From: Clostridiaceae bacterium JG1575
Lineage (GTDB): Bacteria > Bacillota > Clostridia > Clostridiales > Clostridiaceae
Reading direction: 5' to 3'
DNA length: 64,000 nt
Assembly (NCBI GenBank): GCA_002838815.1
Contig: LQGW01000062.1
Coordinates: 83,523 to 147,522 of the forward strand
This document shows, piece after piece, positions 7,670 to 16,123 of this stretch. The notes beneath the pieces were generated by a model. The model did no database searches. It saw only the letters and a program-made list of their open reading frames with translations, and had not been told where the DNA came from. Numbering within the stretch: position 1 is the first letter of the stretch; the number at the start of each line of letters is the position of its first letter. The position numbers and the translations under genes are program-made.

Positions 7670-9877
7670 CTAAGCGCCGCCCACCCGATGAACATCGAGG
7701 ATGGCGGGCAGCTTTTTCAACCGTTTGATCAATTCGGTGAGCAGGTTGCTGCTGGAAATCAGCAACGATAATTCGATCACTGATTTTCCATTGCCTTGTT
7801 CTTCTGCATTGACCGCGTTGGTGCCCACGTGCATTTCCTGAAGCACCATCATGACGTCAGTCAGAAGGTTTTGGCGGTTCTCAGCGTCGATACGCAGCCG
7901 AGCCGCATAAAATGAATCTTTTTGATTTTGCCAAGCCACCTCGACGAAGCGGTCGGGATCTTCTACTTGCTTGAGCCGAAGAAAGTTCGGACAGTCGGAA
8001 CGATGCACGGAGATGCCCCGAACGTTGGTGATGAATCCTTCAATGTCTTCCCCCGGCAAGGGGGTGCAACATTTGGCAAAGCGGACTTCCACATTGTCCA
8101 TTCCCGTTACGGTAACGCCAAAGAAGTTTTCCGACTTGAGCTTTTTTCTTTTTTTGCGCGCTTCGGCTTTTTTCTTGGCGTCCTCCACCAAATCTTTTGC
8201 CGTGACGAGTTCCTCTTCAAGGGTGGGCAAGGCCAAGGCCTTTTCTTCGCCCTGGGTCAAAAAAGTCACCACGAAGGCGGCGGGCGTCTGTCCGCTGCCC
8301 ACCTCGACATAAAGGTCTTCAATGGAAGTGCCGTTGTAGCGAGTGATGATCTGATGCAAAGGGACGCCTCGGGCAATCTCCGAAAAATTATGGCCGCGCT
8401 TTTTGGCTTCCTTCTCCAAAAGCTCCCTACCCTTGAGGATGTTTTCCTCACGCTTTTCTTTTTTGAACCAAGAGCGGATCTTGGATTTCGCATGGTTGGA
8501 TTTCACCATGCTCAACCAGTGGATGGACGGCTCCTTAGGTCCCTTGGCGGTGAGAATTTCAACGATCTCTCCGGTTTTCAACCGATAGTCCAAGCTCACC
8601 ATATTGCCGTTGACCTTGGCTCCCACGGTGCGGTGACCAATATCCGTATGAATGCGGTAAGCAAAATCAAGAGGTGTGGATTCTGGGGGGAGGCTGATGA
8701 CGTCGCCCTTGGGGGTGAACACCAAAACCTCCCCTTCCAAAAGATCCACCTTGAAGCCGTCCATGAATTCCCCGGCATCCTGAGTCATATTGCCCCACTC
8801 CAACATTTCTCGCAGCCACACATACCGCTGATCCACGGTTTTTTTGTCGTTGCCTTCTTTGTAATTCCAATGGGCAGCGATTCCGTATTCCGCCGTACGA
8901 TGCATCTCGTAGGTACGGATCTGAACCTCGAAGGGCTTGCCCTGGGGGCCGATCACCGTGGTGTGAAGGCTTTGGTACATGTTGGGCTTGGGCATAGCGA
9001 TGTAATCCTTAAAGCGGCCCGGAATCGGCTTAAAGATGGTGTGCACCTGCCCTAGAGCGCCATAGCACTCTTTGATGGTGCCGACCAACACCCGGATCGC
9101 TGTAAGATCGAAGATCTGATCCAAGGTCTTGCTTTTATTGTTCATCTTTTTATAAATGGAATAAAAATGCTTGGGTCGCCCATCGATGTCGCAGGGAATG
9201 CCGGCGCGCTCCAAGTCCCCTTTGATCTGCGCGATGATCCGCTGGATGTATTCTTCCCGCTCCTTGCGTTTTTCAGCGATCTGATCCACCAGATCGTAAT
9301 ACTCCGTGGGGTTTAAATAGCGGAACGCCAGGTCCTCGAGCTCCCATTTGATTTTGAACATGCCCAGGCGGTGAGCCAAGGGGGCATAAATGTCAAAAAC
9401 CTCTTTGGCTTTTTCTTTTTGTTTGTCTGGGCTTTTAAACCGCAGGGTGCGCATGTTGTGCAAGCGATCCGCAAGCTTGATGAGCACGACCCGGATGTCT
9501 TTACTCATGGCCAAGACCATTTTGCGCACGTTGTCGGCTTGCTCTTCTTCCCGGCTGCGGTACTCAATCTTTCCAAGCTTTGTAACGCCTTCGACGAGCT
9601 CGGCTACCTCGTGGCCAAAGCCTTTTTCGATGTCCTCATAGGTGTAGTCTGAATCCTCCACCACGTCATGAAGCAAAGCCGCGGCAATGGTGTTGGTATC
9701 CACGCCGATCTCCACGAGAATGCCCGCCACCTCAATGGGGTGCACAACATAGGGTTCTCCAGAGAGCCTCGTCTGCCCCTTATGCGCCAAGGAGGCTAGG
9801 TTGTAGGCCCGAATGACCACTTCTTTATCGATCTCCGCGGGGCTTTTATCAATTTTCGATAACAATTCTTGAAGCAT
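7670..9877 (-). CDS. relA: Bifunctional (p)ppGpp synthetase/hydrolase (Rel/SpoT homologue)
   Basis: This 735-residue protein makes and degrades the alarmone (p)ppGpp. Visible in order are an HD hydrolase domain (HPIEVAGIL ... LLHDVVED, about 46-75), a synthetase domain with GRFKDYIAMPKPNMYQSLH (RxKD type, as in bifunctional enzymes), a TGS domain (about 400-460), a linker, and a C-terminal ACT domain. The usual PKPNGYQS reads PKPNMYQS here. ATG 9877 follows AAAGGAGG. It has its own promoter downstream of apt, with a leader of more than 100 bases. dtd and the MBL gene follow closely. Confidence 0.97.
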   Translation of the reverse strand: MLQELLSKIDKSPAEIDKEVVIRAYNLASLAHKGQTRLSGEPYVVHPIEVAGILVEIGVDTNTIAAALLHDVVEDSDYTYEDIEKGFGHEVAELVEGVTKLGKIEYRSREEEQADNVRKMVLAMSKDIRVVLIKLADRLHNMRTLRFKSPDKQKEKAKEVFDIYAPLAHRLGMFKIKWELEDLAFRYLNPTEYYDLVDQIAEKRKEREEYIQRIIAQIKGDLERAGIPCDIDGRPKHFYSIYKKMNNKSKTLDQIFDLTAIRVLVGTIKECYGALGQVHTIFKPIPGRFKDYIAMPKPNMYQSLHTTVIGPQGKPFEVQIRTYEMHRTAEYGIAAHWNYKEGNDKKTVDQRYVWLREMLEWGNMTQDAGEFMDGFKVDLLEGEVLVFTPKGDVISLPPESTPLDFAYRIHTDIGHRTVGAKVNGNMVSLDYRLKTGEIVEILTAKGPKEPSIHWLSMVKSNHAKSKIRSWFKKEKREENILKGRELLEKEAKKRGHNFSEIARGVPLHQIITRYNGTSIEDLYVEVGSGQTPAAFVVTFLTQGEEKALALPTLEEELVTAKDLVEDAKKKAEARKKRKKLKSENFFGVTVTGMDNVEVRFAKCCTPLPGEDIEGFITNVRGISVHRSDCPNFLRLKQVEDPDRFVEVAWQNQKDSFYAARLRIDAENRQNLLTDVMMVLQEMHVGTNAVNAEEQGNGKSVIELSLLISSSNLLTELIKRLKKLPAILDVHRVGGA

Positions 9878-10001
9878 CGGGACCTCCTTTCACCTGATGG
9901 GCAACGAATGAAGGCTCTCCCCCGGTTTTGACCGCTCAGCGAAGACACTTAGCGTCGAAACCCATTGAAACATCGGGGATGGAGCCCTATGGAATGTTCA
10001 T

Positions 10002-10031
10002 ATTATAGTAGATGAAATACTTCTTTGTCTA
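10002..10031 (-). promoter_or_regulatory. Promoter of rsh
   Basis: On the minus strand, TAGACA (10026-10031), 18 bases and TATAAT (10002-10007). It is placed directly at the 3' end of apt. The transcript leader before the rsh start is about 115 bases. Confidence 0.65.
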
Positions 10032-10038
10032 TGCACAA

Positions 10039-10557
10039 TCAGATCTTATACTGAGCCATACTCACCACATCGTAGCCTGAGAGCAAATTGCGACCGTGCA
10101 GATCCGTCAGTTCAATGACAAAATCAATGGACACAACCTGGGCTCCAGCCCGCTCCAAAAGCTTGCGGCAAGCATTGATGGTGCCGCCTGTAGCCAACAA
10201 ATCGTCAATGAGGGCCACTCGAAGCCCCTTGGGTATGGCATCCTTATGCACCTCAAGGGTATCCGAACCATATTCCAACTCGTAGGTCAACGATACGGTT
10301 TCCCCCGGCAGCTTTCCTTTTTTACGGATGGGAATAAAGCCCACGCCCAGAGCATACGCCACGGGGACGCCGAAAATAAACCCCCGTGCCTCAGGACCCG
10401 CCACGGCATCCACCTGAAGGTCTTTGAGACGCTGGGCCATTTCATCCACCAGCCGGTGAAAAAGCGGTCCGTCTTGGATCAAGGTCGTAATGTCCTTGAA
10501 GCTGATGCCCTCTTTGGGGAAATTCTCAATGATGCGGATGTGATCTTTGAATTCCAT
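10039..10557 (-). CDS. apt: Adenine phosphoribosyltransferase
   Basis: This 172-residue type I phosphoribosyltransferase makes AMP from adenine and PRPP in purine salvage. The PRPP-binding motif [14 protein letters not shown] lies at about residues 116-129, and PEARGFIFG at about 55-63. The length is normal. ATG 10557 follows AAAGGAGAACC. Pairing of apt with rsh is common in Bacillota and links purine nucleotide supply to ppGpp. A TATAAT is visible near 10596-10601, but its -35 element is poor. Confidence 0.97.
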   Translation of the reverse strand: MEFKDHIRIIENFPKEGISFKDITTLIQDGPLFHRLVDEMAQRLKDLQVDAVAGPEARGFIFGVPVAYALGVGFIPIRKKGKLPGETVSLTYELEYGSDTLEVHKDAIPKGLRVALIDDLLATGGTINACRKLLERAGAQVVSIDFVIELTDLHGRNLLSGYDVVSMAQYKI

Positions 10558-10758
10558 AATGGTTCTCCTTTAGAAACGAACGAAAGATGGCTTCATTATA
10601 CCAATTTCAGAAAAAGAAAAGAATGGGGTTCCATTTCATGATCGTTCACGCGGCCATCCTTCGAGGTCCAGACTCAACGAAAAACAAGCCTAAATAGGGC
10701 GTTTCTTTTGATTAAATCCTCATGATAGCAGGATTCAAACGCCATTGCAAGGGTTTAT

Positions 10759-10787
10759 TTGTCTTTTTTGTGAATAACTGCTATAAT
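10759..10787 (+). promoter_or_regulatory. Promoter of the CarD-like gene
   Basis: TTGTCT (10759-10764), 17 bases and TATAAT (10782-10787) on the plus strand, about 63 bases before the start codon. Confidence 0.75.
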
Positions 10788-10849
10788 AGAAAAGGATTCC
10801 CAAAGATGGATTCCTAGGTCCCTTTGCTCGCTTGCCACAGGAGGTAATG

Positions 10850-11350
10850 ATGTTTCAGAAGAATGATATGGTACTCTATCGCACCGAAGGCATTTATAAA
10901 GTGAAGGATGTTTGCGTTCCAGACATTTCCGGCGCATCGGACCGGCTGTATTATGTCATGCAGTCCCTCACCACGGATACCACGGCCTACACCCCGGTCG
11001 ACGCAGACATCACCATGAGAAGGGTGGTCAGCCGCGAGGTCGCTTTGAAGGCCCTGGAAGACCTGCCGGAGATGGAAACCATGGATCTTTCCACCAAAAG
11101 CCACAAGCATTTGAAGGACTTTTACCAAAAAGCCATTCAGGATCAGGCCTTTGACAACCTGCTGGTGCTCTATAAATCCATCCTCAATAAGCAAGACTGC
11201 TTGAAAGAGGAAAATAAAAAACTGTGCCAAACGGATATGACGTTTTTGCGAAAAACCGAAAGCCTACTCAGCCAAGAGCTCTCCATAGCTCTTGGAATCA
11301 TCAAAGATGAAGCCGTAGGGTATTTGGAAAAATCCCTCACAGTACAATAA
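10850..11350 (+). CDS. CarD-like transcriptional regulator
   Basis: This is a 166-residue protein. The first 60 residues (MFQKNDMVLYRTEGIYKVKD ...) match the CarD/TRCF N-terminal Tudor-like domain that binds the RNA polymerase beta subunit. The remainder is helical, as in CarD proteins. The ATG at 10850 is 5 bases after AGGAGG. An in-frame ATG just before it and an earlier TTG fit less well. It stands alone with its own promoter and terminator, convergent with secDF. CarD proteins adjust open-complex formation at promoters; the targets here cannot be inferred. Confidence 0.8.
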   Translation: MFQKNDMVLYRTEGIYKVKDVCVPDISGASDRLYYVMQSLTTDTTAYTPVDADITMRRVVSREVALKALEDLPEMETMDLSTKSHKHLKDFYQKAIQDQAFDNLLVLYKSILNKQDCLKEENKKLCQTDMTFLRKTESLLSQELSIALGIIKDEAVGYLEKSLTVQ

Positions 11351-11358
11351 AGACTCCC

Positions 11359-11395
11359 ACAACCCCCAAAGCTGACGCTTTGGGGGTTGTCTTTT
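11359..11395 (+). terminator. Terminator of the CarD-like gene
   Basis: A perfect 14-base-pair stem (ACAACCCCCAAAGC with GCTTTGGGGGTTGT) with a TGAC loop, followed by CTTTT. It starts 9 bases after the stop codon. Confidence 0.9.
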
Positions 11396-11460
11396 ACGCT
11401 CTTTATTTTTCTCCACCCAGACCCTTCCTATGGGTCCACCGCAATCGACTGGATGCAATG

Positions 11461-11500
11461 AAAAGGCGCCCTCCCGAAAGAGCGCGCCTTTTTGTTTTTT
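11461..11500. terminator. Bidirectional terminator between the CarD-like gene and secDF
   Basis: A 10-base-pair stem with one mismatch (AGGCGCCCTC with GAGCGCGCCT). It is followed by TTTTTGTTTTTT on the plus strand, and by a short T-run (CCTTTTC) on the minus strand. It serves the convergent secDF operon and may back up the first terminator. Confidence 0.75.
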
Positions 11501-11511
11501 AGAGGAGCGGT

Positions 11512-13950
11512 TTAGAGCTCATCCTCATCAAAATGAATCTTTTTAAGTTTTTCTTCGGTGGTTTTGCTGAAGCGGAAGTCGTCAGCCAAGGGAATTTCCC
11601 GAACCTCTTTTTCCTGCGTTGACTCATTAAGAAGGTCTTGTTCGGTGAACACTTCTTCCGAAGCCTGGCCTGCCTTGCTGCGAGCTTTGGTGTAGCGGTT
11701 GGAGTAGCGGACGGGCTCCTTCACGGTCTTCGTCGAAGATTTTGTTGCGTTCAAGGATTCGCTGGGCCCATGACCATGCGCGGGCTTCTCTTCCCCTTCG
11801 ACTGCTTTATGAGGTGAAGCAGCATCGCGGAAGTTTTTATTCTTGCCAAACTTCTTCTCCAACATTACGTAGATCGGCGAAGCGATGAACACGGTGGAGT
11901 AGACGCCGGAGACGGTTCCCAGGAGCAGCGGCAAAGTGAAATCGCGGATCTGCGGCACCATGAAGTACACCACAACCAAGATGACGAGAACCGTCAGCGA
12001 GGTGTTGATGGTCCGAAGCATCGTCTGGCTGATGGAGGTATCCGTCACATCCTCGAGCTTTTTTGAGCCCTTGGTCGCGAGGTTTTCCCGAATCCGGTCA
12101 AAGATGACGACGGTATCATTGATGGAGTATCCGATGATGGTCAAAATAGCCGCAATGAAAGGCGAGTTGATGGGGATGTAAAAAAGGAAATACATGGACA
12201 AGGTGAAGAGGACATCGTGGACTAAAGCGACAATGGCGCCCACGCCCAGGGTAAACTTGAAGCGGATGGCCACGTAAATAAGAATGGCCAGCACTGAGAG
12301 CACCGAAGCCAAGACGGCTTTTCCAGTCTGCTCAGACCCAATGGCTGCCCCAATTTCGCTGATGGAATCCACGAAATTCTTATCGCCTTTATACTGCTCT
12401 TTCAACTCTTTAATAGGCTTATCAAAGCCCACGGTATCGAGCTTATTGGAGCGGATTTCCATTTTGGTGCCGCTCACAACCTGTGTCGTAATGCCATCAT
12501 CGTACTTTTTGAGCACTTGATCCACAGCGGGCTTATCAATGGTGGTAGGGAAATTCAAGGTAACCTGAGTTCCACCGGCAAAGTCGATGCCTACATTGGC
12601 TCCACGAACGGCGCCCACCACCAATCCAGAAGCGATCACCACTGCGGAGAGGATGAAAAATACATTGCGGCGCTTAAAGAACTGGAAGTTGAATTTTTTC
12701 CCGCCCGATTCTTTGAAGCCGAAGGCTCCCTTAGTATTCAGCAGTCCGGCATTGTACGCCAGGGTCATCAGCAGGCGAGTGACGATGATGGCCGTAAACA
12801 TGGACAGGAGAACTCCGATGACTAAGTTCAGGGCAAATCCGCGGACGGATCCTGCGCCGAAATAGTAAAGGATAAACCCAGAAATCAAGGTCGTGATGTT
12901 GGCGTCAAGAATACTGCTCATCGCTTGAGAGAAGCCTTTGCCGATGCTGCGCTTGGTGTCAAGCCCCGACGCCATCTCTTCTTTGATCCGCTCAAAGATA
13001 AGCACATTGGCGTCCACCGCCATTCCGATGGTTAAAAGGAATCCGGCGATACCAGCCAAGGACATGGAGATCTTCAAAGCAGCCGTGATGTACACAAGAC
13101 CCAAACAGAAGATGGCCAACGCCAGGGAGGAGAGCAAACCTGGGATGCGATAGAACCACAGCATAACGATGAAGATGGCAATGATTCCGAAGATTCCTGC
13201 CCACTTTACGTTGGGCAGAACACTGGACCCTAAGGTTGCTCCGATTTCCTGAACGGAAAGCACCTTAACAGGATAAGGCAGCGCACCGTTATTGATCATG
13301 GCGGCGAGCATCTTCGCTTCTTCGATGGTGGACTGCCCCGTAATGGAGGCGCTGCCGTCGCGAATGGGTTCATTGACCGTGGGGTTTGAAAGCATTTTAT
13401 CGTCCATATTGATGGAGATCCGCTTTCCGACGTTCTTCGTCGTTGCCTCAGCAAACTTTTGGACGCCTTCGGGCTTCAAGCGCAAAAGGACGACGATGCG
13501 GTTCAATTCGTCGTAGCTTGGCGAAGCTTCCTTGATGTCGGTGCCCTGTAAAACGACGGTTCCAGTTTCGTCCTTAAAGGTTAAAATACCGGTTTTGCTC
13601 AGCTGATCGACGATGCTGCCGGATTGGAATTTACCGGGAATGTCGACTCGGATGCGATTGGTTCCCTCCGTCGTGATGGTGGGATCCACTGCGCCCGTGG
13701 CATCCACGCGCAGATGAATCAACGCACGGACTCGTTCCAGTCCGTCCGCCTTAAGATCCGGTGCTTGAACTTCCAATAAAACGGAGGTTCCCCCTTGCAG
13801 ATCCAAACCTTTGACGATTTGTTCGCCGAAGGTTTTCATCCGGTAGTCGCCCATGGTCACCCGGAATAGTCCGGTAAGGCTTAGAAAAGCCGTGACCGCT
13901 GCAATAATAATTAATAGGATAATACTGGGTGCTTTGCGTTTCTTGTTCAT
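11512..13950 (-). CDS. secDF: Fused protein translocase subunit SecDF
   Basis: This 812-residue protein carries SecD (about 1-400) and SecF (about 420-720) in one chain. SecDF uses the proton motive force to help proteins leave the SecYEG channel on the outer face of the membrane. The SecD half has an N-terminal membrane segment, the extracytoplasmic P1 region and helices 2-6 (GMAVDANVLIFERIKEE). The SecF half repeats the topology (GYSINDTVVIFDRIREN). The charged C-terminal tail of roughly 100 residues is longer than usual. ATG 13950 abuts the stop codon of the SCIFF maturase gene, and yajC is in the same operon. Confidence 0.96.
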   Translation of the reverse strand: MNKKRKAPSIILLIIIAAVTAFLSLTGLFRVTMGDYRMKTFGEQIVKGLDLQGGTSVLLEVQAPDLKADGLERVRALIHLRVDATGAVDPTITTEGTNRIRVDIPGKFQSGSIVDQLSKTGILTFKDETGTVVLQGTDIKEASPSYDELNRIVVLLRLKPEGVQKFAEATTKNVGKRISINMDDKMLSNPTVNEPIRDGSASITGQSTIEEAKMLAAMINNGALPYPVKVLSVQEIGATLGSSVLPNVKWAGIFGIIAIFIVMLWFYRIPGLLSSLALAIFCLGLVYITAALKISMSLAGIAGFLLTIGMAVDANVLIFERIKEEMASGLDTKRSIGKGFSQAMSSILDANITTLISGFILYYFGAGSVRGFALNLVIGVLLSMFTAIIVTRLLMTLAYNAGLLNTKGAFGFKESGGKKFNFQFFKRRNVFFILSAVVIASGLVVGAVRGANVGIDFAGGTQVTLNFPTTIDKPAVDQVLKKYDDGITTQVVSGTKMEIRSNKLDTVGFDKPIKELKEQYKGDKNFVDSISEIGAAIGSEQTGKAVLASVLSVLAILIYVAIRFKFTLGVGAIVALVHDVLFTLSMYFLFYIPINSPFIAAILTIIGYSINDTVVIFDRIRENLATKGSKKLEDVTDTSISQTMLRTINTSLTVLVILVVVYFMVPQIRDFTLPLLLGTVSGVYSTVFIASPIYVMLEKKFGKNKNFRDAASPHKAVEGEEKPAHGHGPSESLNATKSSTKTVKEPVRYSNRYTKARSKAGQASEEVFTEQDLLNESTQEKEVREIPLADDFRFSKTTEEKLKKIHFDEDEL

Positions 13951-15327
13951 TTAGTTTTCCACCTGTTCCTCTTCCATTATTTTCGTCTTTAGCGCAATGG
14001 CGGTTTCAATGCGTTTTTTCTGCAGTTCACAGCCCAACTCGTAGGGCATCAAAATGTTGCCGGTAAAATGGACGTTGTTGGCCTGACAGCCGCCGGAGCA
14101 GTAAAAACGGGCCCAGCAGGTGCGGCAGAGGGGTTTGTTGTAGATGTGGGCCTCTCGAAAGGTCTTTTGAATGGCGGGCTTAGTGATGCCCTCCTCCAAG
14201 GTGCCGATCTGATAGTCGGGATTGCCCACAAACTGATGGCAGGGGTAGATCTCGCCAGAAGGAGTGACCGCGACGTATTCAAAGCCTGCGCCGCAGCCGG
14301 AGATGCGCTTATAGACGCATGGCCCTCCGGAAAGATCGATGTTGAAATGGTAGAAGGTGACTTCCTCCCCCGCTCGATGGCCGTCGAGAAGATCCGTGTA
14401 GAGCTTGTCGTACTGCTCTTCAATCTTTGGCACATCCTCCCAACGAAGGGATAGGGGGTGATCGTCGGGCAATACCACCGGCTCAATGGAAATCTCCTTA
14501 AAGCCTTGATCCTTCAAAAACTTATAGTCCTCGTAGAAATCCGTGTTTTCCCGGGTGAAGGTTCCTCGGGCGTAATACTGTTTGCCCGGGGTGCGCCGAG
14601 CCACCATCTCCTTGATTTTGGGCAACGTTCGGTCAAAGCTTCCTTTACCGTCCAGGCGGATTCGCACCTTGTCGTGGACCGCGGGCCGCCCGTCGATGGA
14701 AAGAACTAAATTCCCCATTTCCCGATCCAGGTACGCCATGTTCTCTTCGTTAAGAAGCGTCGCATTGGTGGTCATGGTGAAACGAATGTTCTTTCCGGCT
14801 TCTTTTTCCCGGATCCTCGCGTACGCCACGATTTCCTTGATGATGGGGAACGCCATGAGGGGTTCTCCCCCAAAGAGGTCTACCTCGATGTTTCGTCGTG
14901 GGCCGGAGGCTTCAATGACAAAATCAATGGCCTGCTTGCCCACCTTGGCACTCATGACTTCTCGTTTTCCGTGGTATTCGCCTTCGTCGGCAAAACAGTA
15001 CTTGCAGCGCAGATTGCAGTCATGAATGATGTTGAGGCATAACGCCTTCACATAATCGGGACCGCTGCTGCTTTTCGCAATGTCTTCATAGAGGTCGCCG
15101 CAATAAAGCATTTCCGCCGCCACGAGGGCTTGGATCTCCTCATAGGCTTCCTCAATCTCATGCTCGGGATACACTCCCTGGAGCTTTGTCTTCAGTTCGT
15201 CCAAATCGGCCAGTGCATCTTCATCCAACATCGCGTGGATGAGCTCATCCACAACATGGACAGACCCTGAACAGACGTCAAGAACATAGCGTTCTCCGTC
15301 CTGTATGAATTTATGTATCAGTGCCAT
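13951..15327 (-). CDS. scfB: Thioether cross-link-forming SCIFF peptide maturase (radical SAM/SPASM)
   Basis: This 458-residue radical SAM enzyme installs Cys thioether links in the SCIFF peptide encoded just upstream. An N-terminal peptide-recognition region (about 1-90) precedes the cluster motif C104-x3-C108-x2-C111 (DCNLRCKYCF). DLFGGEPLM follows. The SPASM region carries the auxiliary-cluster cysteines: CVYKRISGCGAG, YPCHQF, CRTCWARFYCSGGC and a final C near residue 435. ATG 15327 follows AGGAGG at 4 bases. The gene lies between scfA and secDF, with zero bases to secDF. The family assignment rests on the adjacent SCIFF precursor and on the motif set. Confidence 0.95.
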   Translation of the reverse strand: MALIHKFIQDGERYVLDVCSGSVHVVDELIHAMLDEDALADLDELKTKLQGVYPEHEIEEAYEEIQALVAAEMLYCGDLYEDIAKSSSGPDYVKALCLNIIHDCNLRCKYCFADEGEYHGKREVMSAKVGKQAIDFVIEASGPRRNIEVDLFGGEPLMAFPIIKEIVAYARIREKEAGKNIRFTMTTNATLLNEENMAYLDREMGNLVLSIDGRPAVHDKVRIRLDGKGSFDRTLPKIKEMVARRTPGKQYYARGTFTRENTDFYEDYKFLKDQGFKEISIEPVVLPDDHPLSLRWEDVPKIEEQYDKLYTDLLDGHRAGEEVTFYHFNIDLSGGPCVYKRISGCGAGFEYVAVTPSGEIYPCHQFVGNPDYQIGTLEEGITKPAIQKTFREAHIYNKPLCRTCWARFYCSGGCQANNVHFTGNILMPYELGCELQKKRIETAIALKTKIMEEEQVEN

Positions 15328-15346
15328 GGGTCCTCCTAAACGGAAA

Positions 15347-15366
15347 GGGCAACGGTTGCGTTGCCC
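15347..15366 (-). promoter_or_regulatory. Hairpin between SCIFF precursor and maturase genes (possible attenuator)
   Basis: On the minus strand, GGGCAACG, loop CAAC, then CGTTGCCC, followed by TTTCCGTTT and then the maturase ribosome binding site. It could end part of the transcripts after the precursor or protect a processed precursor mRNA. Either would give more precursor than enzyme. The stem is clear; the function is inferred. Confidence 0.55.
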
Positions 15367-15384
15367 CTTCGTCGGTCGTGTATT

Positions 15385-15522
15385 TTAGTTTTCGCACGCC
15401 AGGTTGGCAACGGTGCAGGATGTCTTGCAAGCCGACTGACAGGAGTTGGCGCATTCTTTGCAGCCGGGTTTCAACAAGGTTTTCTTCAGGTTCTTTGCAT
15501 TGACGGTCTTAATCCGTTTCAT
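15385..15522 (-). CDS. scfA: SCIFF ranthipeptide precursor (six cysteines in forty-five residues)
   Basis: The gene encodes exactly 45 residues starting MKRIKTVNAKNLKKTLLKPG. Six cysteines lie at positions 21, 24, 28, 32, 36 and 43. This is the defining pattern of SCIFF peptides, the near-universal clostridial substrates of a radical SAM maturase that forms thioether bonds from Cys to non-alpha carbons. The basic N-terminal half is the leader. ATG 15522 follows GAGGGGG at 8 bases. It lies 57 bases before scfB and about 116 bases after yajC. The biological role of mature SCIFF is not settled, and no dedicated exporter or protease is seen here. Confidence 0.96.
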   Translation of the reverse strand: MKRIKTVNAKNLKKTLLKPGCKECANSCQSACKTSCTVANLACEN

Positions 15523-15638
15523 TTGTATTCCCCCTCTTTTGCATGTTTATTATTCAGTTATTTACACTTTCTTCATAACTCATTTTACTCCATTTCCTCC
15601 CGTGGTTCAATGGAGCAGTGCCCTGAACAGCGAAAACA

Positions 15639-15959
15639 CTACTGCATGGGCTGTGTGGGTTCGTCTTTTTTGACTTTTGTGTAAATGGCGTCGCGCACCA
15701 TTTTCAGCCGGACGCGTTCGGGACCGGATTCCACGACCATGTATTCATCGTCCAATTTAATGATCTTGCCGACGATGCCTCCCTTGGTCAGGATTTCATC
15801 ATTGACCGAGAGCTGGCCCAACATCTCGCGGTACGCTTCTTTTCTCTTTTTTTCCGGACGCATCAAGAAAAAATACAAGACGCCCATCATTGCCAAAAAG
15901 GGCAAAAGAGCCAGCAGCATATCCAGCGGTTTATTTGCCGATGCCTGTAAGATGATCAT
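15639..15959 (-). CDS. yajC: Preprotein translocase subunit YajC
   Basis: This 106-residue single-span membrane protein associates with SecDF. A hydrophobic segment at about residues 12-32 is followed by FLMRPEKKRKEAYREML, the typical YajC motif after the helix, and a cytoplasmic domain with ILTKGGIVGKI. The start is ATG 15959, 8 bases after AGGAGG. An in-frame GTG three codons upstream lies too close to the ribosome binding site. It leads the yajC-scfA-scfB-secDF transcript and has a good promoter. Confidence 0.95.
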   Translation of the reverse strand: MIILQASANKPLDMLLALLPFLAMMGVLYFFLMRPEKKRKEAYREMLGQLSVNDEILTKGGIVGKIIKLDDEYMVVESGPERVRLKMVRDAIYTKVKKDEPTQPMQ

Positions 15960-16017
15960 GTGGTTCACCTCCTGTTTTGTGTTTTAGAAGCTGCACAATA
16001 AAACGTTCAGCGTTATT

Positions 16018-16047
16018 ATTATAACTTGCATAGAAAATGATTGCCAA
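16018..16047 (-). promoter_or_regulatory. Promoter of the yajC-SCIFF-secDF operon
   Basis: On the minus strand, TTGGCA (16042-16047), 18 bases and TATAAT (16018-16023), about 60 bases upstream of the yajC start. Its presence implies that SCIFF and SecDF can be transcribed apart from tgt-queA-ruvAB. Confidence 0.75.
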
Positions 16048-16123
16048 TGGAATTTTGGAAAATATCATTTGTTCCATCGCTGCTTTTCCCAAGATTCGCC
16101 CGAATCACCCAAGGAACGGACTC

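Noticed and set aside
7922..9055. Long plus-strand open frame (377 codons) inside rsh
   Set aside because: It is fully antisense to a clearly functional Rel/SpoT gene, has no ribosome binding site or recognisable domain, and its length follows from the codon bias of the gene below it.
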